64,000 bases of DNA from CAVQCA01 sp963710815 (GCA_963710815.1 CAVQCA010000022.1:14787-78786), one strand, 5' to 3'. Counted from the stretch's first letter, positions 10,009 through 19,383 are shown. Made by a program: numbers and translations. Notes: generated by a model not told the origin, from the sequence alone.

Positions 10009-10338
10009 CCGCTATAAGATAAGCGGCTGATATTACCCGACAGGCGGACTGATTACGCGGATTTGTGCGTCAGTTTTCCGTCAGATTCTGTCCGGTCCAC
10101 CCGCTCTGTCCGGCGTGCGTAAAAAATCTTCATGCTATTCCATTCGTTGACAAGGCGTGGATGGCGGTGGAGTCGGCTCATCCGGGTCATTTCGACCGTT
10201 CGCTTCGCGTCGTCGCTGGACTGCGGGCGGCATGGCATCATCGTTTTTAGCGGCTTCTGTCGTTATCGGGCCCGAATCGATATGCTTTACCTGAATTCAG
10301 TCTCCCGCGGGCGGATCAGCGAGCAGGGTCCATGAATC
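10009..10338. other. Divergent intergenic region between fimT and thiO
   Basis: 330 bases separating the divergently read pilus cluster and thiO. It must hold both promoters, but I see no convincing -35/-10 pair, no TPP riboswitch-like core and no repeat of the three families found elsewhere. It contains no coding frame with recognisable content. Confidence 0.5.
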
Positions 10339-11446
10339 ATGAGTAACGAGGTACCAGGGAAGTGTGTAGTGGTGGGCGGCGGCCTGCTGGGTCTGCTGGC
10401 TGCACGCGCGCTGAGCCAGGCCGGAGCCACGGTGACCCTGCTGGAACGGGAAGAAACCTGCCGTGAATCCTCCTGGGCCGGCGGCGGCATACTGTCGTCA
10501 CTGACTCCCTGGCGGTATCCGGATGCGGTTTCCACGCTGGTCAGCTGGAGTCAGCAGTACTACCCGGTGCTGGCCCGGGAACTGCGTGAAGAGACCGGCA
10601 CGGATGTCGAATGGACCCTGTGCGGGATGTTGATGGTCGATGTTGCCATCGACAGTGCTATCGAGGCGTGGGCGGAGAAATATCATTACCGGGTGCAGTC
10701 GCTCGACGGGGTCTCAGGTTGCATCACTGGAACCGGCTCTGGCAGTCGATTCCCGTGCCTCGATACTGTTGCCGCATGTGGGGCAGCTTCGCAACCCGCG
10801 ACTCTGCAAGGCGTTGCGCCGGTCATTGTTGCAGCGTGGTGTCACGATTCACGAGCATACGCCCGTCCAGGGGATCATCTATCGGGATGGCGCCATTGAA
10901 GGGGTCAGCACACCCCGGGGGGAGTATCACGCGGAGCAGGTGGTGATCGCCGGCGGCGCGTGGAGCGCGCAACTCCTCAAGGACACCGGACTGGAGCTTC
11001 CCGTCCGGCCGGTGCGCGGCCAGATGATCCAGTTTCAGGCCCCTCCGGGCATGTTGAAGCATATCGTTCACTATAAGGAACACTACCTCATTCCCCGCCT
11101 GGACGGTCTCATCCTGGCCGGCAGCACCCTGGAATTCACCGGTTTCGACAAGTCGACGACACGGGAGGCGCGCGATGAACTGGTGCGCGCGGCAACCGAC
11201 CTCGTGCCGGCATTGTCCGAATGTGAACTCGTCAGGCACTGGGCCGGTCTTCGGCCCGGATCGCCTGAGGGGGTGCCCTTTATCGGTGAACATCCCCGGA
11301 TTCGGGGTTTATTCGTGAATACCGGTCACTTCCGCAACGGCGTGGTGATGGCTCCAGCGTCAACCCAGCTGTTGCTTGACCTGATGCGGCGGCGGGCCGG
11401 ATTCACGGATCCTGAACCCTATTCGATTGAAAAATATATGAAATAA
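10339..11446 (+). CDS. thiO: Glycine oxidase ThiO-like FAD-dependent oxidoreductase, with an apparent frameshift
   Basis: About 368 residues once corrected. The N-terminal dinucleotide-binding motif CVVVGGGLLGLLAARALSQAG is followed by SWAGGGILSSLTPW, typical of the DAO family. The first frame loses sense after YRVQSLDG, and the second continues SQVASLEPALAVDSRASILLP through VIAGGAWSAQLL to GLFVNTGHFRNGVVMAPAS. Deleting one G from the GGGG run at 10708-10711 joins them. ThiO makes the dehydroglycine precursor of the thiamine thiazole ring, or oxidises other small amino acids. A thiO gene next to the fimT pilus cluster also occurs in Pseudomonas. Confidence 0.85.
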
Positions 11447-11504
11447 TATTTCCTGACTGCAGGGAGATAGACGTCGGCAGGGCGCGCGGATTATACTTTG
11501 ATCC

Positions 11505-11945
11505 ATGGAAAAACATTCACACAGACAAATGCTTAGCTCACGCCAACTGGCCGAGCTGCTGAAAAGCCACGGGATTCTTCCGACCCGGCCGCGCCTGTTG
11601 ATCGCGCAGGTGCTGTTCACGCGCACCGAGCACATGTCCGCCGATCAGGTCATGTATTACGTCAATAACGGCAGGGACCATGTCTCCAAGGCGACGGTCT
11701 ATAACACGCTGGGGGTGTTTGCCCGCAACGGGTTGATCCGCGAGGTCATCGTGGACCCGGCGCGCGTGTTCTATGATCCCAATACCAGCAATCATCACCA
11801 TTTCTACAACATTGATACCGGCGAACTGAGGGACATCGAGGCCGCCGAGCTTGACATTGAAACGCTGCCCGAGCCACCGGAGGGGACGGTGGCCGATGGT
11901 GTAGATGTCATTATCCGTGTGCGCAATGCCGCAACTGCAGTTTGA
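11505..11945 (+). CDS. Fur-family transcriptional regulator, Irr-like
   Basis: 146 residues. A winged helix (RLLIAQVLFTRTEHMSADQV, then SKATVYNTLGVFARNGLIRE) precedes a dimerisation domain with SNHHHFYNIDTGELRDI and a closing LPEPPEGTVADGVDVIIRVR. The triple His and the LPEPPEG end resemble Irr, the haem-responsive Fur relative, more than Fur itself, and there is no cysteine at all, so the structural zinc CxxC sites of Fur and PerR are absent. A TATACT hexamer at 11492-11497 sits only seven bases before the ATG, which could mean a leaderless message. The regulon is not visible here. Confidence 0.85.
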   Translation: MEKHSHRQMLSSRQLAELLKSHGILPTRPRLLIAQVLFTRTEHMSADQVMYYVNNGRDHVSKATVYNTLGVFARNGLIREVIVDPARVFYDPNTSNHHHFYNIDTGELRDIEAAELDIETLPEPPEGTVADGVDVIIRVRNAATAV

Positions 11946-11973
11946 ATCCGCGCTATTCGGCCGGTAGCCATTT

Positions 11974-12003
11974 TTGCTTCCTTAACCGCCGTCGTTTTAT
12001 ACT
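11974..12003 (+). promoter_or_regulatory. Promoter for tRNA-Thr
   Basis: TTGCTT at 11974-11979 and TATACT at 11998-12003 are separated by 18 bases, a sigma-70-like pair. Transcription would begin near 12010, five bases before the tRNA. Confidence 0.65.
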
Positions 12004-12014
12004 GCCCCGCCGCA

Positions 12015-12090
<76 letters not shown>

Positions 12091-12191
12091 TTCTACGCAA
12101 TGACACTTGAAGCAGTGCACCCGTATGCACATGTCGTGGAGCCTGAATGCAGGCTAGTGCCAGCAGCCGGGGAAACAAGGAGAAGACGGTA

Positions 12192-12542
12192 ATGCAGCCA
12201 ATACTTGCGGTTGAATACAGGGTAAAGGTTGGTGAGGATGAGCTGAAGGAGGAAACCGTACCCCTGCATGGACTGGAGGAGCTTCTTGCCTATGTGGCGC
12301 CCGGAGGGGGGTGTGAACAGATTCCCTCGGAAGTGAGCGAAATCAGGATGGTGTTTCTTCCCCCGAAGCATCCAAACCGGGGTAATCCGTTGGCCGATGT
12401 GCCGGTGACCCTGCAGCTCGGGATGGTGTTTTTCAGTGGCCCCCTGTCCGAGGTGGCACGCACGGTGCAGGAACTTCTCGACAAGGCCGGCCGCCGTGAG
12501 CTGTCAGAATCCTTTCTCCTGGTTATCGGCCTGAATTCATGA
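12192..12542 (+). CDS. Hypothetical protein, 116 residues
   Basis: Begins MQPILAVEYRVKVGEDELKE, preceded by AAGGAGAAGACGGTA, a good ribosome site that decides this start over an upstream ATG at 12147. It has no signal peptide or membrane segment and reads as a compact soluble alpha/beta protein ending FLLVIGLNS. I do not recognise the family. It stands alone between tRNA-Thr and typA, about 100 bases after the tRNA. Coding quality is good: strong ribosome site, no rare-codon runs, G/C third positions like its neighbours. Confidence 0.7.
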   Translation: MQPILAVEYRVKVGEDELKEETVPLHGLEELLAYVAPGGGCEQIPSEVSEIRMVFLPPKHPNRGNPLADVPVTLQLGMVFFSGPLSEVARTVQELLDKAGRRELSESFLLVIGLNS

Positions 12543-12692
12543 GATGTGCCCGGGTCTCCGGCAATGCCGGCTTCCCGGGAGCCGGTAAACGTAACGCGAG
12601 GCACCTGTCGCCGTGGTGATGTCTCAACGGCGGAATTCGCGGGCGCTTCAGCGGCAGGCAAACGACCGAGCCGCGCTTTCCAGACGTTCAGG

Positions 12693-12721
12693 CTGCAACC
12701 GGGTCGCAAAGCCTGTATAGT
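12693..12721 (+). promoter_or_regulatory. Promoter upstream of typA
   Basis: CTGCAA at 12693-12698 and TATAGT at 12716-12721 with 17-base spacing. The start of transcription would be near 12728, leaving a leader of about 225 bases before typA that includes an intrinsic terminator at 12902-12923. Confidence 0.5.
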
Positions 12722-12901
12722 GGTCCGACGGATTTTCCGGCTGTCTCCAACCCCGCGGTGAAATTTGGGTCACGGCCATGATACCGGGTCGTCAATCCGG
12801 CTGACGGGCTGCACCGCAGGCGGTGAAGTGGTTTCTTCCCGGCAGCAGGCAGGAGAGTCCTTTCTTCTCTTCGGCACTAAAATCAGGAATATCCAGTCAA
12901 G

Positions 12902-12923
12902 CCCGCCACTCGCGGGTTTTTTT
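12902..12923 (+). terminator. Intrinsic terminator in the typA leader
   Basis: CCCGC and GCGGG arms around CACTC are followed by seven T residues. No recognisable gene ends here: it lies 30 bases before the typA start and about 175 bases after the promoter-like pair at 12693-12721. It may end a small RNA or attenuate typA. Confidence 0.7.
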
Positions 12924-12953
12924 GATGTGTAACGATCCGGGTACGACCAGAGC

Positions 12954-14775
12954 ATGATCAGAAATCTTCGAAATATCGCCATTATCGCCCATGTCGACCA
13001 TGGCAAAACCACCCTCGTCGACCAGTTGCTGCGCCAGTCCGGAACGTTCGACGCACGGGCCGTGATTCCCGACCGCGTGATGGATTCCAACGAACTGGAA
13101 CGGGAGCGCGGCATCACTATCCTGGCAAAAAATACCGCCATCCGGTGGGGTGAGTACCGGATCAATATCGTCGACACTCCGGGCCACGCCGATTTCGGCG
13201 GCGAGGTGGAGCGCGTGCTGTCGATGGTCGATTCTGTGCTGTTGCTGGTGGATGCCGTGGATGGCCCCATGCCGCAGACGCGCTTTGTTACCAGCAAGGC
13301 CTTTGCGCAGGGACTGAAACCCATCGTCGTGATCAACAAGATAGACCGGCCGGGCGCGCGCCCGCACTGGGTGCTCGACCAGACCTTCGAGCTTTTCGAC
13401 CGCCTCGGCGCCACCGACGAACAACTCGATTTTCCCGTCGTGTACACCTCTGCCCTGAAGGGGCATGCGGGCACGGATGTGGACCACCTGAGTCACGACA
13501 TGACACCGCTGTTCGAAACCATTGTCAGGCATGTCGACCCCCCGCCCGTGGACCTCGATGGCCCGTTCCGGATGCAGGTGACCTCCCTGGATTACAGCAG
13601 CTATGTAGGCGTGATCGGCATCGGGCGCATCAGCCGGGGCAGCGCAAGGACCAACATGCCGGTTACCGTGGTGGACCGGGATGGCAAGCGCCGTAATGCC
13701 CGTATGCTGCAGATTCTCGGTTTTCTGGGGCTGGAGCGGGTGGTTGCGCCGGAGGCCCAGGCCGGTGACATCATCGCCTTCACCGGTATCGACGGGCTGA
13801 AGATATCGGACACCCTGTGTGATCCGTCCAGCGTGGAGGCCTTGCCGCCGCTGGTCGTCGATGAACCCACCGTCAGCATGACCTTCCAGGTGAACAATTC
13901 ACCCTTTGCCGGGCGTGACGGCAAGTACATCACCTCGAGAAACATCCAGGAACGGCTTGAGCGCGAATTGATACACAACGTTGCCTTGCGCGTGGAGAGC
14001 ACCGGGGATCCGGACAAGTTCCGGGTGTCCGGGCGGGGCGAACTGCATCTGGCCATCCTTATCGAGAACATGCGTCGTGAAGGCTATGAACTCGGTGTCT
14101 CACGACCCGAAGTCATCATCCGGGAAATCGATGGCATGAAGCAGGAACCCTATGAACAGGTCACCGTGGATGTCGAAGAGACGCACCAGGGCGCCGTCAT
14201 GGAAAGGCTGGGCGAGCGCGGCGGTGAACTCACGGATATGATGCCGGATGGCAGGGGACGGGTGCGGCTGGACTACCTCATGCCCTCCCGGGGCTTGATC
14301 GGTTTTCGCACCGAGTTTCTCACCGCGACACAGGGCAGCGGACTGCTCTACAGCATATTCTCCCACTACGGGCCGATCAAACCGGGTGAATACGGGCAGC
14401 GCATCAATGGTGTCCTGATTTCCAATGGTACCGGCAAGGCCCTGGGTTACGCCCTGTTTAATCTGCAGGAACGGGGGCGGCTCTTCATCGGACACGGCGA
14501 CGAGGTCTACGAGGGGGGCATCATCGGCATCCATTCCCGCGGCAATGACCTGGTGGTCAATCCGTTAAAGGCGAAACAGCTGACCAATATTCGTGCGGCG
14601 GGTTCGGATGAGAACATCCTGCTGACGCCGCCCATACGCATGAGCCTGGAGCAGGCGCTGGAATTCATCGACGAGGATGAACTTGTGGAGGTGACGCCGC
14701 ATCATATCCGGCTGCGCAAGAAAGCAACTTCTGGAACAGGACCGCAAGCGGACGTCACGCATCGTCTCGGCCTGA
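12954..14775 (+). CDS. typA: Ribosome-associated translational GTPase TypA/BipA, frameshift near the 3' end
   Basis: About 606 residues when corrected. G1 AHVDHGKTTL, G2 RERGITILAKN, G3 DTPGHADFGGEVERV and G4 NKIDRPGARP are all present, followed by EF-G-like domains and the C-terminal block SRGLIGFRTEFLT. BipA acts on 50S assembly and stress or cold growth. As sequenced, the frame runs to 14891 through a repeat; an extra A in the run at 14718-14723 hides the normal end QLLEQDRKRTSRIVSA with stop at 14773-14775. It is convergent with a second fimT-like gene. Confidence 0.94.
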
Positions 14776-14799
14776 GTGCGGGCAGACATAAACCCCATG

Positions 14800-14889
14800 A
14801 TTCACCGCAGAAGAGCGCAAAGTACTCAGAGAATTACCCCCCAAAAACAACTAAATTCCCTGCCGTACTTTGCGTCTCCGCGGTGAGTT
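14800..14889. repeat. MITE-like repeat family 1, copy C
   Basis: TTCACCGCAGAAGAGCGCAAAG and TACTTTGCGTCTCCGCGGTGAG form the inverted arms around an A/C-rich centre. No clear outer terminal repeats remain. It lies in the convergent gap between typA and the fimT-like gene, and frameshifts in both genes make their open frames run into it. Confidence 0.8.
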
Positions 14890-14934
14890 AATTTGTTTTG
14901 GTGAATATGATTATTGTACGGTGTGCGCGAGAGT

Positions 14935-15605
14935 TTATGGAGAAGCCGGTGTGCAGGTCGAGAAATTGTCACTGCACATCTTGGGGATGTCGCTGAGCGA
15001 GACCTCATCTGTGGTGAAATCATTTGTCTATGGAGGATCGGAGTGCAGGTCGAGATATTGTCGCTGTACATGCTGGGGATGCCGCTGAGTGACACTACGA
15101 TCTGTCTGCCCTTGTCTTTCCCGCGGTCGTCACAGAGCGACATCATGGCAATGTCACTCTCATGGAGGGAGCCATTCGAGTTGAATTCCAGGTTTTTGTT
15201 CCAAGCCTTATTGGTGTGTATATTGACGCCGGACGGGGCGGGCTGCCCACGGCGTAACAGGATGTCGCTGCCCGACTCATAGGTGTTGTTCGTGGCATTG
15301 CCGTCATCTGCGAAGATCAGGTATCCCTGGGTCCAGATGTAATCGTTTATCCCGTCGATACCGCATTTCGGTGTGCCTGCATTGGGATTCTCGCTTCTGC
15401 AAAGGATGACCCGCACATCCCGCTTGGCCGCCTCGCTGCGTGCGAAATGGATATCCGCGATCATGTTGTTGACCTGAGTTGCCAGGCGGTTGTCCTTGAT
15501 CGTGGTGCTTACGCCCGGTACGGCGGTGGTGAGAACGATGGCGGTAATGCCCAGCGTAATAAGCAGCTCGGCTAGCGTAAAGCCCCTGCAGTTTCTGTTT
15601 GTCAT
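14935..15605 (-). CDS. Second FimT/GspH-type pilin-like protein, 3' end disturbed
   Basis: Leader MTNRNCRG and mature start FTLAELLITLGITAIVLTTAVPGV, then the GspH body DNRLATQVNNMIADIHFARSEAAKRDVRVILC. This resembles fimT at 9388 but is not the same gene and stands outside the pilus cluster. The last part carries an imperfect 92-base tandem duplication: both copies encode VSLSxIPxMxSDNxSTCTP, but the period is not a multiple of three. As sequenced the frame runs into the neighbouring repeat to 14826. In the correct frame the second copy ends TCTPASP at 14935. Probably a minor pilin or a DNA-binding FimT. Confidence 0.82.
14951..15096. repeat. Imperfect tandem duplication, 92-base period, in the fimT-like 3' end
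   Basis: GTGCAGGTCGAGAAATTGTC at 14951 recurs as GTGCAGGTCGAGATATTGTC at 15043, with similarity lasting about 53 bases each. On the coding strand both give the same peptide motif. The period is 92, so the reading frame shifts between copies. Confidence 0.8.
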
Positions 15606-15769
15606 TGCGCTCGTCCGGTAATGATGATTGGCGATTGATTGGCAGAGTGGGGAGTCCGTCGAGCTCCTGGATGTCCACCAAAGTCGTTATCGACAGTCGA
15701 GTCGCTTTCTATATGTCTGTCGTTACCGGAATCGGCTTGCCTTGTTGCATCGCCGGCGTCGAGTGCGGG

Positions 15770-16609
15770 CTATATGTGGAACCTCATTGATAAATCAATG
15801 GAATGCAGGTCTTTTGTCAGAGCGCCTGTGGATATGAAGTCGACCCCGGCTTGGGCGATTTCGCGGATATTCTCCAGCGTCACGCCGCCGGAGGCCTCCA
15901 GCCGGGCGCGTCCGTCGACCAGCCGCACGGCCTTCATGAGTTCCTCAAGGGTGAAATTGTCCAGCAACAGGATATCCGCGCCGGCCGCCAGGGCTGCGGT
16001 GATCTGAGCTTCATTTTCCACCTCCACCTCGACCGGAAATCCCGGACCGGCCTGGCGTGCGACCTGCACGGCGTGTTTGATGGAGCCGGCGGAGGCAATA
16101 TGGTTTTCCTTGATCAGGATGCCATCGTACAAGCCCATGCGGTGGTTGTGGCAGCCCCCGACGCGTACGGCATATTTTTGCGCCTGGCGCAGGCCGGGAA
16201 TGGTCTTGCGGGTATCCAGCACCTTGACCGACAGTCCTCTTACTGCATCGGCATAGCGGCGTGCGAGGGTGGCTGTTCCCGAAAGGGTCTGCAGAAAATT
16301 CAGCGCGGTGCGCTCACCGGTGAGAATGCGCGCCGCCGGGCCATGAAGCCTGCAGAGGGTCTGATCGGCCAATATCGCCTCACCGTCCCTGATTGCCCAG
16401 TCTACTGTGATCCGGGTATCCAGTTCGGCAAACACGGCGCTGAACCACGCCATGCCACAGAGTATGGCTGGCTCGCGGCTGATGACGATTGCGTCAGCCA
16501 TCACCTCTGGCGGGATCAATGCCGCCGTGATATCGCCCGTGCCGATGTCCTCGGCCAATGCCTCGCGCACGCTGTGCAGCATCGGCGCTTCAAGAACCTC
16601 AAGCAGCAT
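15770..16609 (-). CDS. nadC: Nicotinate-nucleotide diphosphorylase (carboxylating) NadC
   Basis: 279 residues. Converts quinolinate and PRPP to nicotinate mononucleotide in de novo NAD synthesis. Visible family blocks: EDIGTGDITA, TGERTALNFLQTLSGTAT, LDTRKTIPGLRQAQKYAV, GGCHNHRMGLYDGILIKENH, VEVEVENEAQ and DILLLDNF. The start at 16609 immediately follows the stop of the upstream FKBP (TGAATG), suggesting coupling; an internal ATG nine codons on (MLHSVREAL) is possible. Length is normal. Confidence 0.95.
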   Translation of the reverse strand: MLLEVLEAPMLHSVREALAEDIGTGDITAALIPPEVMADAIVISREPAILCGMAWFSAVFAELDTRITVDWAIRDGEAILADQTLCRLHGPAARILTGERTALNFLQTLSGTATLARRYADAVRGLSVKVLDTRKTIPGLRQAQKYAVRVGGCHNHRMGLYDGILIKENHIASAGSIKHAVQVARQAGPGFPVEVEVENEAQITAALAAGADILLLDNFTLEELMKAVRLVDGRARLEASGGVTLENIREIAQAGVDFISTGALTKDLHSIDLSMRFHI

Positions 16610-16960
16610 TCAGGTCGAGATCTCCAGCAGTTCGATTTCGAATACCAGGGTCGCATCGGGGGGGATGATGCCGCCGGCGCCCCGGGGACCGTAGGCCAGT
16701 TCGGGGGGGATCACGAGACGGCGGATTCCGCCAACCCGCATGCCCTTCACGCCTTCATCCCAGCCAGGGATGACGAACCGGCAATCCAGGGGAAAGCTGA
16801 ATGGTTCATTGCGATCCCGGCTGGAATCGAACCTGGTGTTGTCTTCCAGCCAGCCGGTGTAGTGTACGATCACGGTCTGGCCTTTCCCCGTGGCCGTCTC
16901 GCCGGTACCGGCTTTAATGTCCTCGTAGCGCAATCCGCTGTCCGTGGTGGTTTCTGTCAT
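16610..16960 (-). CDS. FKBP-type peptidyl-prolyl cis-trans isomerase
   Basis: 116 residues, a single FKBP domain: VIVHYTGWLEDNTRFDSS, FPLDCRFVIPGWDEGVKGM, RRLVIPPELAYGPRGAGGIIPP and ATLVFEIELLEI, including the aromatic and Asp residues of the prolyl pocket. There is no signal peptide, so it is cytoplasmic. The ATG at 16960 has AGGAG six bases upstream, better than an in-frame TTG two codons earlier. Directly precedes nadC in one transcript. Confidence 0.93.
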   Translation of the reverse strand: MTETTTDSGLRYEDIKAGTGETATGKGQTVIVHYTGWLEDNTRFDSSRDRNEPFSFPLDCRFVIPGWDEGVKGMRVGGIRRLVIPPELAYGPRGAGGIIPPDATLVFEIELLEIST

Positions 16961-17639
16961 GATCAACTCCTCGTCATGGATTTAACCGCCGCCGGGATGC
17001 GAAGAACGCGCTGAGGGTCGTTGCTTCAACGACCGTGACCGGCCGCCCTGTGTTCATCCGTTTATCGCTCCGCAGGGACATCGGAACAATGATTGATGCG
17101 ACGAATGGTTCCGGCAGTGAATCCCGGGCTGCGGACAGCTGTCTCAAGTGGCCGACCGCGACACCTTACTATATCGGAACAATGGTTATCCATAAAAAAC
17201 GCCCCTGGGCGGGGCGTTAGGTAGCGTGGCGTTATGGGACTGCTTTTATTGGAGGGTTGGGTTTGCCACTGGTCATCAGAATAGGCCACTGTCACCCGCG
17301 GGTATATTGGCCTCAGGTGCATCAGACTTTGGTACCATCGGGTGGTGGACTTTGCCCTCCTGATTCGATAACAACGCCCCACGGGCGACCGGGCATTGCC
17401 TTGCCCCGGGTCGATTGTTTCCGGAAAAGGTCAGGGAATGTGTACCGGTCGGCACGCCATCTCGATGTACAACCCGGAGATGGTCAGCCGGGCTCCTTCA
17501 TGATGTTTTTACGTATTGTGATCATCCGCTTCAATCACGTATATTCTGCGCACATGAGATGCACCGCTGGCGGAACCCTGGTCGGGGGACCACCGTCGGT
17601 CGATAACAAGGATTTGCAACAGAAACCTGTGGATAGACT
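16961..17639. other. Divergent intergenic region with a minus-strand terminator but no recognised gene
   Basis: About 680 bases. A strong minus-strand terminator sits at 17194-17218. On the minus strand upstream of it there is base-pairing potential (GGCCA with TGGCC, and CCCGCGGG) but no recognisable protein frame. It does not match tmRNA, RNase P, 6S or SRP RNA as far as I can judge. A small RNA on the minus strand is possible. Confidence 0.45.
17194..17218 (-). terminator. Intrinsic terminator on the minus strand without an obvious gene
   Basis: Read on the minus strand, AACGCCCC and GGGGCGTT arms enclose five bases and are followed by a T run (plus-strand A residues 17194-17199). Eight-base perfect arms make it one of the best terminators in the window. 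No gene on the minus strand ends here. Confidence 0.8.
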
Positions 17640-18805
17640 ATGGAACGCGTAGGCCACGCCAGAATTCCGGTACACCTCAATGCCGTCCTGATCGGTGAGA
17701 AAACGGTTCCCAAGGGATGCAAGGTGCGAAATGTCAGCGACCAGGGCATGCTCCTGACATGCGATGCGGATGGCCGTATCCTGACGTTCCGGGATGGTGA
17801 TTCAGTCGACGTCCATCTGTTGTTCCAGCGGCCTGATGGAACGAAATATTTGTCCATTTCGGCCATCGTCAGGCACGTGGACGCCAACGGCATCGGTGTG
17901 ATGTTCACCCATCCGGATGAGCAGCTCGTCAATCTGATCGAAACCTATCGCATCGACAAACCCCGGGATCCGGATGCGAGCATGGTGCATCAAGAAATGG
18001 CGCCGGAGCCTGTCCGGCCTGAGGCGGTGGTAACGAGTCCCGCTCCCGTTTTTTCAGGGCACGCCGACACGGAACAACCTCCGGTGGATACCGGCAGTCA
18101 CCGTTACTATTATCTCGGTCTGCTTACCCTGGTGATGGCCATTGGCATCATCACGGCGGGTTATCTTGGCACCTCGGGCCTGGGTAAAGGCGTAAACGGG
18201 CTGGAAGCGCCTGGCTCTGGCTACGACCGCGAACCGCCCCGTTCCGGAATTCAGTCTCAACCCGGCTCCGATGGCGGGACGGGTGGCATTTCCAATGATA
18301 GCGAAATACCGCTGATATCGGCCGAATCGAATCCGAATCCGCGCCGGAGCAGGAAGGCACGGTGGATACACCGACACAGGTGGGCGTATCTGAACCCATC
18401 CTCCCGGGTGTGACGGCGGGCATACCCGTTACCGAAGAGACGGGCGGAGCTCCTGCGGCCGGACTAAGCCACGAGGAAGAAAACGTTGATTCTCTCACCA
18501 TGGCGCCCGCAACGCCCGATGAACGGGAGACCGGTCAGGCAAAGACGAACGGTCATGCCGCTGAAGAACGCGGTCCCTGGGTAATCAACCTGCTGTCATC
18601 CCCGAGCAAGAGCGAGGCGGACCGGTTCACAGAAAGAGCCAGGAAACAGGGCATCCCGGTTGAGCAGAGCAGTGTTATGCTGAAAGGCAGAATGCGCTAC
18701 CGCGTGCAGTTAACCGGCTTTCAGACGGCAAGGCAGGCCAGTGATGACGCCGGCCCGGTCAAGGAAGCGCTCGGGTTGAAGGACGTGTGGATTTTCAGGC
18801 CCTGA
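17640..18805 (+). CDS. PilZ-domain, membrane-anchored SPOR-domain protein, with an apparent frameshift
   Basis: About 388 residues when corrected. Residues 1-110 form a PilZ domain (RIPVHLNAVL, NVSDQGMLLTC with NxSxxG, and AIVRHVDANGIGVMF). A membrane helix follows (YYYLGLLTLVMAIGIITAGY), then a long Ser/Pro/Glu-rich linker and a C-terminal SPOR domain (GPWVINLLSSPSKSEADRF to QLTGFQTARQASDDAGPVKE). PilZ domains bind cyclic di-GMP in the cytosol; SPOR domains bind denuded peptidoglycan in the periplasm. The frame breaks near 18335, and adding one G gives ESAPEQEGTVDTPTQ. The arginine motif of PilZ is RVGHAR, not a clean RxxxR, so ligand binding is uncertain. Confidence 0.82.
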
Positions 18806-18945
18806 GGCCGGCCGGGCGGGTCTACCCCGCCGGCGCAGGACCGCAGGTGCGACAATGGGTGATCATTATAAAATCATCCATGGCATGAATGGCATGGGGA
18901 GGTTGAATACCCCGGGGAACGGTCGATCACTGATTGGTTGAACAC

Positions 18946-19383
18946 ATGGCGGCATACAGCAATATTCTGGTGGCGGTGGATTTGTCCCCCGAGGCGAAGG
19001 CAGTGGTTGGTCGCGCCTGTGAACTCAGGAAGTCTTATGGGGCCGTGCTCAGCCTCATTCATGTCGTGGAGCCCATACTGCTTGGCGGGGACTACGAACT
19101 GGCGCCTGCGATGCCTGTCGAGATCGAGGATACGCTTTTGCAACGGGCAAAGGGGTATCTCGAGTCACTCGCCGGAGAAATGAACATCTCCGATGTTGAG
19201 CGGGTCGTCGAGGTTGGGTCAGTGAAACATGAAATCCTGCGTTTTGCCGAGAGACGCGGTTGCGACCTGATCGTGATCGGCTCCCATGGCCGGCACGGTG
19301 TGGCCACCCTGCTTGGATCGACCGCCAACGCGGTGCTGCATGGGGCGGGGTGTGATATACTTTGCGTTCGTTTGGGTGTGTAG
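18946..19383 (+). CDS. Universal stress protein, UspA family, ATP-binding type
   Basis: 145 residues, one Usp domain: YSNILVAVDLSPEAKAVVGRA at the start, LSLIHVVEP, and DLIVIGSHGRHGVATLLGST with the G-2x-G-9x-GS/T nucleotide loop of the ATP-binding subgroup. It ends CDILCVRLGV. The ATG at 18946 is preferred over an in-frame TTG at 18934. Usp proteins are cytoplasmic dimers induced by starvation or respiratory stress. It is a single gene following the PilZ-SPOR gene. Confidence 0.94.
   Translation: MAAYSNILVAVDLSPEAKAVVGRACELRKSYGAVLSLIHVVEPILLGGDYELAPAMPVEIEDTLLQRAKGYLESLAGEMNISDVERVVEVGSVKHEILRFAERRGCDLIVIGSHGRHGVATLLGSTANAVLHGAGCDILCVRLGV

Noticed and set aside
10009..10338. TPP riboswitch upstream of thiO
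   Set aside because: I could not find the conserved CTGAGA or ACCTGATCTGG-like core elements.
17190..17460. tmRNA, RNase P or 6S RNA on the minus strand
   Set aside because: No tRNA-like ends, tag peptide, GAGGAAAGTCC core or 6S bubble could be seen; kept only as an unknown candidate.
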